DNA of 64,000 nucleotides from Micromonospora sp. PLK6-60 (GTDB lineage Bacteria > Actinomycetota > Actinomycetes > Mycobacteriales > Micromonosporaceae). The notes beneath the pieces are model-generated. The model was not told the origin of the DNA. It was given only the letters and a program-made list of their open reading frames with translations, and did not search any database. The DNA is taken from contig NZ_JAIOAA010000014.1 of assembly GCF_019890675.1 (NCBI RefSeq), forward strand, positions 62,001 through 126,000, given 5' to 3'. Below are positions 1 to 6,942 of the stretch, in pieces. Numbering within the stretch: position 1 is the first letter of the stretch; each line of letters begins with the position of its first letter. The translations under genes and the position numbers were made by a program.

Positions 1-356
1 GCCCCGGTGACGTGCTGAGCGCCTCGCTGTGCCTGAACACGAACGCGGCCGGCACGGCGAGCTACTTCTTCACCAACGAGACCAGCCGGCAGACGATGAA
101 CTTCTCGATCGACACCGGGTTCCCGCCCGCCGTGACCGTGAACGCCGGCGTCAGCCGCGGCGACCTCAACCTGCCGGTCCATCCGCTCGCCCAGTTCGGC
201 GCCGTCTACTTCGACGAGATCAGCGCCTACACGACCGCCGGCAGCCGGTCGCTCACCTCGGGGCAGGCGATCACCATGGTCGAGTCGAACGGTGCCACCC
301 TCGCCACCCCGGTCCGGCTCACCGACTTCACCTTCAAGGCCGTGTACGGGACCTGA
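1..356 (+). CDS. C-terminal part of a secreted G1-peptidase-like (eqolisin-fold) protein, truncated by window edge
   Basis: The reading frame is open from the first bases and ends at TGA 354-356, so the true start lies upstream. The visible 117 residues look like the last half of a beta-sandwich protein of the peptidase G1 type: PGDVLSASLCLN near the start, then HPLAQFGAVYFDEISAYT, then GQAITMVESNGATLATPVRLTDFTFKAVYG at the end. These match the family's typical PGD..., LA-FG-V-F and terminal G--I-M---G--LA-PS-L---F-V-Y pattern. In active G1 peptidases a Glu lies shortly before the LA-FG stretch; here the corresponding stretch reads NAGVSRGDLNLP and shows no Glu, so activity is doubtful. No signal peptide can be judged because the N-terminus is missing. 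The family call rests on pattern recall only and is moderate. Confidence 0.5.
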   Translation, partial: PGDVLSASLCLNTNAAGTASYFFTNETSRQTMNFSIDTGFPPAVTVNAGVSRGDLNLPVHPLAQFGAVYFDEISAYTTAGSRSLTSGQAITMVESNGATLATPVRLTDFTFKAVYGT

Positions 357-364
357 GCGCCGGA

Positions 365-392
365 CACCGAAGAACCGCTCGCACCTTCGGTG
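365..392 (+). terminator. candidate hairpin terminator after the first gene
   Basis: Perfect 8-bp inverted repeat CACCGAAG (365-372) / CTTCGGTG (385-392) with a 12-nt loop, starting 9 nt after the stop codon at 356. There is no run of T after it, which is usual for high-GC actinobacteria. Confidence 0.4.
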
Positions 393-468
393 GGACGACC
401 TCCGCGTCTCATTATTGATGCCTATCTATGTGTCCCAACCGCAGGCTCCCGGCGTTGCGGCCGGCGAT

Positions 469-647
469 TCAGAGCGACACGATCGCCGCCGACTCCGCCG
501 GCAGCTCGATCCCGTCCCGCATCACCGTGACCCCCTCCGAGGTGGCCAGCAGCACCCGCCGCACCACCCCCGGCAAATTCACCCGCTGCGCCCGCTCAGC
601 CAAATTCGCCACCACCAGCGTCTCACCGCGCCGCATCACCAGGAACT
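469..647. repeat. 179-bp remnant copy of the treZ 3' end (left boundary of the island)
   Basis: This stretch matches 5209-5387 (the last codons and stop of treZ) at constant offset 4740. I count 7 mismatches in 179 bp: positions 541, 544, 576, 577, 598, 603 and 625. Similarity begins exactly at the treZ stop triplet and ends abruptly after 647. All seven differences are synonymous in the treZ frame (minus strand): five at third codon positions and two CTG/TTG leucine changes. It is a treZ fragment with no start codon, so it is non-coding here. Together with the intact copy it brackets the Trypco1 and protease-NTPase-TPR genes as a direct repeat. Confidence 0.93.
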
Positions 648-877
648 ATCGCCGGAGACGTCCCGGCCTACCTTGCCAATGGCACCCCGCCTGAGCGGCG
701 TCGTACCGGCGACCCGATCGGTTGACGGGAACCTCGCCAGGGCTGTCGTCAATGCGACGCCGGACGGTACGGATCTTGCGTGCGGCGGACGGCTCGCCGA
801 AACTACCCGTGCCGCGCCGCCACGAACGGCACCGAGTTGATCACGCGCGGGAATGACGACGTCGAGGGGTCTTGCGG
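648..877. other. gene-free stretch upstream of the Trypco1 gene
   Basis: About 230 bp between the treZ remnant and the Trypco1 start. No coding sequence with a credible start and protein pattern was found on either strand. It should hold the promoter of the two-gene module. A TTGACG at 722-727 could be a -35 element, but no matching -10 was found at the usual distance, so no promoter is called. No integrase-like ORF is visible. Confidence 0.5.
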
Positions 878-1204
878 ATGCAGCCGGGGCAGAGACGGGC
901 GCGGCAGGTGGAGCGGGTCACCGCCAACGGGGTGGAGTTCTATGCCGAGCTGGCCGAAGGTGGCGGCCCGCAGAGTGTCACCCTGGACGAGATGCTGTCG
1001 TTCGACGGCGTCCGTGACACGGTCGAGGCCATCGCCGATGAGCTTGGCCAGGTGTGGGACAGGGTCAAGCCGTCGGAGGCAAGCGTGGCGTTCGGGCTGG
1101 CGCTGACGGCCAAGGCCGGCAAGTTGACGGGGCTCCTCGTCGACGCCAACGGGGAGGCGAGTCTGACGGTCACCCTCACCTGGAAACGGCCCGAGCCGGC
1201 CTGA
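878..1204 (+). CDS. Trypco1-type (trypsin-co-occurring, CU044_2847-like) small protein
   Basis: 108 residues. ATG 878 is chosen over TTG 872 because GAGGGG at 865-870 sits about 7 nt upstream. The second half carries the pattern I associate with trypsin-co-occurring domain 1: a helical stretch, a Pro and then FGL-L-AKAG, ending in a strand with LTVTLTWKR (VKPSEASVAFGLALTAKAG, then EASLTVTLTW). Proteins of this group are typically encoded next to trypsin-like proteases fused to NTPases, and that is the arrangement here: the next gene starts 14 nt after the stop. The domain is thought to be an adaptor or regulator in such conflict modules; its biochemical role is not known to me. There is no signal peptide or membrane segment, so it should be cytosolic. 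Co-transcription with the downstream gene is likely. Confidence 0.78.
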   Translation: MQPGQRRARQVERVTANGVEFYAELAEGGGPQSVTLDEMLSFDGVRDTVEAIADELGQVWDRVKPSEASVAFGLALTAKAGKLTGLLVDANGEASLTVTLTWKRPEPA

Positions 1205-1218
1205 GACGGGGCGAGCGG

Positions 1219-4200
1219 GTGCACACGCGGGTCGACTCCCGGCAGCTACGCCGTCACGTCGTACGGATCGAACGGACCGACACCGGTGCGGTGCTGGGCA
1301 CCGGCTTCTTCGTCGCGCCGGGCTGGGTGCTCACCGCCGCGCACGTCGTCTACGACCACGTCAACCGGATGGCGTGGGACCAGGTCCGGGTGGTGCCCGC
1401 CGACCGGGACGTGGGTGTCGACCCGGTGGATGCCGATGTGCTGGCCCGGTCGGCACCTCCGGCGACCGGTTCCGCGCTGTGGCCGTACCCGGATCTGGCG
1501 GTGTTGCGGCTGCACGCCACGGCCGAGTGGGTCGCCACTCATCCCTGTGTCTGGCTGTCCGGTGGGCAGCCGCTGAACCAGGAGTGTCACGCGTTCGGGT
1601 TCCCGCGTCGCGAGGAGGGCGTGGATCCGAGGGGAGCACCGGCGTCGTTCACGTTCGAAGGTGTCACCGGTGACGAGTACTTCCAACTGAAGGCGGGGCA
1701 GGCGGCGCCGGGCCTGTCCGGGGCACCGCTGGTCTGCCCGACCCTACGGGCCGTGGTCGGGGTGGTCACCGCCACCCGCGACAAGTACAGCGACCTCGGC
1801 GGGTGGGCCGCGCCGCTGGCGGCGCTGTTGTCCGGCGGTCCGGGTGTGCCCGACGAGCTGGTCGAGTACGGCAGACAGCTCGCCTCGGCAGGCAGCGCGG
1901 CGGTGCTGGCCAACCGGGCAACCTGGCATGCCGTGCTGCCGATCGACGGCGCTGACGACCTGGTCGAGCAGCCCTGGACGCACACGCACGTGCAGCCCGG
2001 CACCGGCCAGCCCTCCACCATGCTGCGTCCCGAGTTCGCCGTGGTGGACTACCTGTTCCGCGGCGACACGCTGGCCACTGTCGCGCAATGGTGTGACGGG
2101 CCGCAGCGGCTGTCGGTCCGGTACATCGACGCCAGCGGCGGCAGCGGCAAGACCCGCTTCGCCGTCGAGGCGTGCCGCGCCCAGCACGCGCGCGGCTGGA
2201 TAGCCGGCCTGCTTCCCGCCGATGATCGCAGTGTCGACACCCTGCCCCTACCTCGCCTACTCGTCGTGGACTACGTCGAGGAACGCGACGCGAGCGCCCT
2301 GTCCGCTCGGCTCGCGGCGCTGAGTCGCTCGGCGTCGGCCCTGGCGCCGGTCCGGCTACTACTGCTGAGTCGCCCCGCTGCCGGCGCGTTGGCCGGGCAG
2401 TCGTTGGCACCGCTGACTGAGGCCGCCTCCGGTGCGGCGCTGGCCGCGCTGGACACCGCCGTGGACACCACCACGGCGGTGGCCGACCTCACCCGGGAAC
2501 AACGACGCGCGCTGTTCGCGACCGGGCTGAGCGCGTTCGGCCACACCTGGCACGGCGCTGGCTGGACTCCCCCGACCGTCGACGTCGACCTGTCCGACCT
2601 CCGCTACGGGCGTCCGCTGGATGTGCTGCTGGAGGCGTTCGACGTCGCGCTGTCCGGGCCGCACTGGAAAACCGACGGGCGGCCCCCCGTGGACCGGGCG
2701 CTCGTCCACGAGGCGAGACGCTGGTACGCCCGCCTACCGGCTCTCGATCACCGTCTGGTGCGGCTCTGCGTGGCCCTCGCCACCCTCGCCGGCGCCCGTG
2801 ACGAGGACGAGGCGCAGGCGTTGCTGGACCTGATGATCGACCCCGCTGATCCGGCACCCGCCCCGATGCGTTCCCTGGTCGACCGGTGGCTACGCGGCCT
2901 GTACGACGGGCCCGACCGGTGGAACCCGCTGCGTCCCGACCGGCTCGGCGAGGCCCTCGTCGGCCAGGTCCTCGAAGAGCAGAACGACCACGGCTCGACG
3001 CTGCTGGCTTCCGTGTTGGCGCTGCGCTCCGACGAGCAGGTCCAACGCGCCCTCGACGTGCTGGTGCGACTGGCCACCACCCCGGCGGTCGCCGAGGTAG
3101 CCGCGACGACCCTCGCCGGCAGGTACGCCGAGCTGGTCCAGCGTTGCGCTCGCCAAACCAGAGGTGGCCATCGAGGAGCACCCACGGCCGCCGATCAGCC
3201 GTCGATCCCGCGGCCCTCGAGCACCGGCCTGCTCGACAGTCTCTGTCGCGCGCACACGGCGCTGCTCACCTCCGCCCGCGTCGCCGGCCTGCCCATCACC
3301 GTCCGATCCCAGCTCATAGTCGCGTGCGACGCCCTCGGCGCACTCGCCCGCGACTACGGCCGTTCTGCCGACGCGAGCGCCATCTTCACCACCGTCCTGG
3401 CAATCGTGGAGCGGTTGGCAGCCAGCGAGCCCGGCAACACCGACTACGCCAGAGCCCTGTCGGTCGCCTACAACAAGCTGGGCGACCAGGCCCGCGACAA
3501 CGGGCAGACCGACCCTGCCCGGCAGCTGTACCAACAGTCGCTCGGCATCGCCGAAAGACTGGCCAGCACCGAACCCGACAACACCACCTACGCCCGCGAC
3601 CTGGCGATCTCCTACAACAAGCTGGGTGACCTCGCCGCCGCCAACGGGCAGACCGACCAGGCCCGACAACTACACCAACAATCACTCGCCATCGCCGAAC
3701 GGCTCGCCAGCACCGAACCCGACAACACCACCTACGCCCGCGACCTGGCGATCTCCTACGAACGACTGGGCGACCTCGCCGCCGCCAACGGGCAGACCGA
3801 CCAGGCCCGGCAACTGCACCAGCAATCACTCACCATCCGCGAACGGCTGGTCACCACCGAACCCGACGACGCCGGTTCCGCCCGGGACCTGGCGATCTCG
3901 TACAACAAGGTGGGCGACATCGCCCGCGCCAGCGGGCAGACCGACCAGGCCCGACAGCTGTACCAACAATCACTCGCCATCGCCGAACGGCTGGTCACCG
4001 CCGAACCAGACAACACCGGCTACACCCGTGACCTGGCGGTTTCCTACAACAAGCTGGGTGACCTGGCCGCCGCCAACGGGCTGACCGACCAGGCCCGACA
4101 ACTACACCAACAATCACTCGCCATCGCCGAACGGCTCGCCAGCACCGAACCCGACAACACCACCTACGCCCGCGACCTGGCGATCTCCTACGAACGACTG

Positions 4201-5193
4201 GGCGACCTCGCCGCCGCCAACGGGCAGACCGACCAGGCCCGGCAACTGCACCAGCAATCACTCACCATCCGCGAACGGCTGGTCACCACCGAACCCGACA
4301 ACACCAGCTCCGCGCGGGCCCTGGCGATCTCCTACAACAAGGTGGGCGACATCGCCCGCGCCAGCGGGCAGACCGACCAGGCCCGACACCTGTACCAACA
4401 GTCGCTCGCCATCGCCGAACGGCTCGCCACCATCGAACCGGGGAACACCAGCTACGCCCGCGACCTGTCGATCTCCTACGAACGACTGGGCGACCTCGCC
4501 GCCACCAACGAGCAGACCGACCAGGCCCGACAACTACACCAGCAATCACTCACCATTCGCGAACAACTGATCAGCACCGAACCGGACAATCCCACCTACG
4601 CCCGCGACCTGTCGGTCTCCTACAACAAGCTGGGCGACCACGCCCGCGCCAACGGGCAGACCGAACAAGCCCGACAACTGCACCAACAGTCGCTCACCAT
4701 CGCCGAACGGCTCGCCACCACCGAACCGGAGAACACCACCTACGCCCGCGACCTGTCGGTCTCCTACAACAAGCTGGGCGACCTCGCCGCCGACAGCGGG
4801 CAGCTCGACCAGGCCCGACAGCTGTACCAACAATCACTCAGCATCCATGAACGGCTCTCCACCATCGAGCCGGAGAACACCACCTACGCCCGCGACCTGG
4901 CGATCTCCTGCGAGCGGCTGGGTGTCCTGGCGCAGCGGGTGGACGATGTCGAGACGGCCGAGGCGCTGCTCACCCGGGCGGCCGACACCCGCCGCGCGCT
5001 GCACCGTCAAGAACCGGACCGCGCCGATTTCACCGAGGAACTGGGTGTCACGCTCGCCCTGCTGGCCGGCATCATCACCGACGACGCCCGGGCCGCGGTG
5101 CTCGCAGAGGCCGTCGGGCTGCTCGCAGCCTTCGAGGAGGCCGGCACCCTGACGCCCAAGGGCGCGGCGGTGCTGCGGTGGTTGCGCCAGTAA
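1219..5193 (+). CDS. Trypsin-like protease - STAND-type P-loop NTPase - TPR repeat protein (putative conflict/defence effector)
   Basis: 1324 residues from GTG 1219, the first plausible start after the Trypco1 stop; the frame is open further upstream but overlaps that gene. Residues 1-200 are a trypsin-fold protease with a complete triad: His42 in TAAHVV, Asp92 in PDLAVLRL and Ser167 in GLSGAPL. No export signal is present, so it acts in the cytosol. Residues about 300-400 are a STAND/AP-ATPase-like NTPase: Walker A GGSGKT (Lys311), Walker B LLVVDY (Asp351) and a following RLLLLSRP strand. A helical region follows, and from about residue 700 to 1290 come TPR-like repeats of 48 residues, eleven of them nearly identical. 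Known multi-domain proteins of this layout are thought to sense a trigger through the repeats, switch by NTP and release the protease. Trigger and substrate are unknown. CAA, TCA, CTA and CGA codons are unusually common in the repeats. Confidence 0.85.
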   Translation: MHTRVDSRQLRRHVVRIERTDTGAVLGTGFFVAPGWVLTAAHVVYDHVNRMAWDQVRVVPADRDVGVDPVDADVLARSAPPATGSALWPYPDLAVLRLHATAEWVATHPCVWLSGGQPLNQECHAFGFPRREEGVDPRGAPASFTFEGVTGDEYFQLKAGQAAPGLSGAPLVCPTLRAVVGVVTATRDKYSDLGGWAAPLAALLSGGPGVPDELVEYGRQLASAGSAAVLANRATWHAVLPIDGADDLVEQPWTHTHVQPGTGQPSTMLRPEFAVVDYLFRGDTLATVAQWCDGPQRLSVRYIDASGGSGKTRFAVEACRAQHARGWIAGLLPADDRSVDTLPLPRLLVVDYVEERDASALSARLAALSRSASALAPVRLLLLSRPAAGALAGQSLAPLTEAASGAALAALDTAVDTTTAVADLTREQRRALFATGLSAFGHTWHGAGWTPPTVDVDLSDLRYGRPLDVLLEAFDVALSGPHWKTDGRPPVDRALVHEARRWYARLPALDHRLVRLCVALATLAGARDEDEAQALLDLMIDPADPAPAPMRSLVDRWLRGLYDGPDRWNPLRPDRLGEALVGQVLEEQNDHGSTLLASVLALRSDEQVQRALDVLVRLATTPAVAEVAATTLAGRYAELVQRCARQTRGGHRGAPTAADQPSIPRPSSTGLLDSLCRAHTALLTSARVAGLPITVRSQLIVACDALGALARDYGRSADASAIFTTVLAIVERLAASEPGNTDYARALSVAYNKLGDQARDNGQTDPARQLYQQSLGIAERLASTEPDNTTYARDLAISYNKLGDLAAANGQTDQARQLHQQSLAIAERLASTEPDNTTYARDLAISYERLGDLAAANGQTDQARQLHQQSLTIRERLVTTEPDDAGSARDLAISYNKVGDIARASGQTDQARQLYQQSLAIAERLVTAEPDNTGYTRDLAVSYNKLGDLAAANGLTDQARQLHQQSLAIAERLASTEPDNTTYARDLAISYERLGDLAAANGQTDQARQLHQQSLTIRERLVTTEPDNTSSARALAISYNKVGDIARASGQTDQARHLYQQSLAIAERLATIEPGNTSYARDLSISYERLGDLAATNEQTDQARQLHQQSLTIREQLISTEPDNPTYARDLSVSYNKLGDHARANGQTEQARQLHQQSLTIAERLATTEPENTTYARDLSVSYNKLGDLAADSGQLDQARQLYQQSLSIHERLSTIEPENTTYARDLAISCERLGVLAQRVDDVETAEALLTRAADTRRALHRQEPDRADFTEELGVTLALLAGIITDDARAAVLAEAVGLLAAFEEAGTLTPKGAAVLRWLRQ
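3463..5046 (+). repeat. tandem array of 144-bp TPR-coding units with a 432-bp higher-order duplication
   Basis: Eleven consecutive 144-bp (48-codon) units are recognised by SYNKLGD / SYERLGD / SYNKVGD at the same point of each unit, with degenerate units at both ends. Units 2-4 and 5-7 form a three-unit block repeated at offset 432 bp: 3613-3867 and 4045-4299 differ at only two positions by my reading. This implies recent segmental duplication inside the gene. Confidence 0.9.
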
Positions 5194-5208
5194 CGCCGAC
5201 GCCGCGCC

Positions 5209-5387
5209 TCAGAGCGACACGATCGCCGCCGACTCCGCCGGCAGCTCGATCCCGTCCCGCATCACCGTGACCCCCTCCGACGTCGCCAGCAGCACCCGCC
5301 GCACCACCCCCGGCAGGTTCACCCGCTGCGCCCGCTCGGCCAGATTCGCCACCACCAGCGTCTCGCCGCGCCGCATCACCAGGAACT
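5209..5387. repeat. 179-bp treZ 3' end, right boundary copy of the direct repeat
   Basis: This is the in-gene copy of the repeat at 469-647; it contains the treZ stop codon and the last 58 codons. The protease-TPR gene ends at 5193, only 15 bp away, so the acquired segment abuts the repeat directly. Confidence 0.93.
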
Positions 5388-6942
5388 GGTCGCCGTGGCG
5401 CACCTCGACCCGGTCCAACCGGGGATCCGACAGGTCCGCCCGCGACCGGCGCAACGCGATCAGTCGCCGGTGGAACTCGTACATCTCGCGGTGTTCAGGT
5501 TTGTCGAGCTCCGCCCAGTCGAGCCGGGAGCGCAGGAAGGTGCGCGGGTCCTGCGGGTCGGGCACGTCGGCGGTGGCCCAGCCGTGCGCGGCGAACTCGC
5601 GCCGGCGCCCGGTGGCCACCGCGGCGGCCAGCTCCGGCTCGGGGTGGCTGGTGAAGAACTGCCACGGCGTGGTGGCCGCCCACTCCTCCCCCATGAACAG
5701 CATCGGGGTGAACGGCGCGGTCATCAGCAGCGTCGCGCCGACCCGCAGCATCGCCGGGGACAGCGTGGCGGAGATCCGGTCGCCGGTGGCCCGGTTGCCG
5801 ATCTGGTCATGATTTTGCAGGTACGCCACGAAGCGGTGCCCCGGGACGCGCTGCCGGTCGACCGGCCGCCCATGGGTGCGGTTGCGGAAGCTGGACCAGG
5901 TGCCGGCGTGGAAGAACGCGCCGGTCAGCACGTCGGTCAGGCACTCCAGCGAGCCGAAGTCGCCGTAGTAGCCCTGCCGTTCCCCGGTGAGCAGGGTGTG
6001 CAGGGCGTGGTGGGCGTCGTCGTTCCACTGGGCGTGCAGGCCGTAGCCGCCGGCCTCCCGGGAGGTGATCAGCTTCGGGTCGTTGAGGTCGGACTCGGCG
6101 ATCAGCGACAGCGGCCGGCCCAGGTGGGTGGCGAGCGCCTCCACCTCGACCGCCAGCTGCTCCAGCAGGTGCACCGCGCCGGCGTCGGGCATGGCGTGCA
6201 CGGCGTCCAGCCGCAGCCCGTCGACGTGGTAGTCGCGCAGCCACATCAGCACGCTGTCGATGATGTAGCGGCGCACCTCGCCGGAGTGCGGGCCGTCGAG
6301 GTTGACCGTGCGACCCCACGGGTTGCTCTGCTCGCTGAGGTAGGGCGCGAAGCTCGGCGCGTAGGCCCCGGAGGGCCCGAAATGGTTGTAGACGACGTCG
6401 AGGATCACCCCCAGCCCCTTGGCGTGGGCGGCGTCGACCAGCCGTTTCAGGCCGTCCGGCCCGCCGTACGGCTGGTGCGGGGCAAACCAGCAGACGCCGT
6501 CGTAGCCCCAGTTGTGCTCGCCGTTGAAGGCGTTCACCGGCAGCAGCTCGATCAGGTCGACGCCGAGGTCGACCAGGTGGTCGAGGTGGTCGATCACCGC
6601 GTCGAAGGTGCCCTCCGGGGTGAACGTGCCGACGTGCAGCTCGTAGAGGACGCTGCCGGGCAGTTGCCGCCCGGTCCAGCCGCCGTCGGTCCAGCGGTAG
6701 GCGGCGTGGTCGTAGACCCGGCTGGGGCCGTGCACCCCGGCCGGCTGCCAGGCCGAGCGGGGGTCGGGCAGCGGCCGGTCGTCGTCGTCGAGCAGGAAGG
6801 CGTAGTCGGTGCCCGGGCCGGCGTCGGGCACGTCGACCCGCCACCAGCCGCCGGGCGCGACGGTCAGCTCCCGGTCGGCGGCGCCGGGCCGGCGCAGCCG
6901 CACCCGGGCGGCCTCGGGCGCCCACACGGTGAACTCGGTCAT
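5209..6942 (-). CDS. treZ: Malto-oligosyltrehalose trehalohydrolase
   Basis: 577 residues, the usual length. GH13 enzyme that releases trehalose from maltooligosyltrehalose, the last step of the TreY-TreZ pathway in the cytosol. An N-terminal beta-sandwich (FTVWAPEAARVRLR) precedes the barrel. Catalytic GH13 motifs are all present: DVVYNH (182-187), DGLRLDAVH with nucleophile Asp246, IAESD with acid Glu283 and LQNHDQIGNR with Asp379. ATG 6942 overlaps the treY stop by 4 bp, so translation is coupled. The last 58 codons also exist as a detached copy at 469-647, indicating recombination at the 3' end, but the protein itself is intact. Confidence 0.95.
   Translation of the reverse strand: MTEFTVWAPEAARVRLRRPGAADRELTVAPGGWWRVDVPDAGPGTDYAFLLDDDDRPLPDPRSAWQPAGVHGPSRVYDHAAYRWTDGGWTGRQLPGSVLYELHVGTFTPEGTFDAVIDHLDHLVDLGVDLIELLPVNAFNGEHNWGYDGVCWFAPHQPYGGPDGLKRLVDAAHAKGLGVILDVVYNHFGPSGAYAPSFAPYLSEQSNPWGRTVNLDGPHSGEVRRYIIDSVLMWLRDYHVDGLRLDAVHAMPDAGAVHLLEQLAVEVEALATHLGRPLSLIAESDLNDPKLITSREAGGYGLHAQWNDDAHHALHTLLTGERQGYYGDFGSLECLTDVLTGAFFHAGTWSSFRNRTHGRPVDRQRVPGHRFVAYLQNHDQIGNRATGDRISATLSPAMLRVGATLLMTAPFTPMLFMGEEWAATTPWQFFTSHPEPELAAAVATGRRREFAAHGWATADVPDPQDPRTFLRSRLDWAELDKPEHREMYEFHRRLIALRRSRADLSDPRLDRVEVRHGDQFLVMRRGETLVVANLAERAQRVNLPGVVRRVLLATSEGVTVMRDGIELPAESAAIVSL

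Noticed and set aside
469..877. Integrase or excisionase gene near the island boundary
   Set aside because: No ORF in this stretch has recombinase motifs; the repeat is longer than usual att sites and consists of treZ coding sequence.
1054..1218. Longer N-terminus of the protease-NTPase-TPR protein
   Set aside because: The extension overlaps the Trypco1 gene in another frame and has no trypsin-like sequence; GTG 1219 fits better.
3463..5046. CRISPR array or non-coding satellite
   Set aside because: The 144-bp period is a multiple of three, the frame stays open, and units translate to TPR-like 48-residue repeats.
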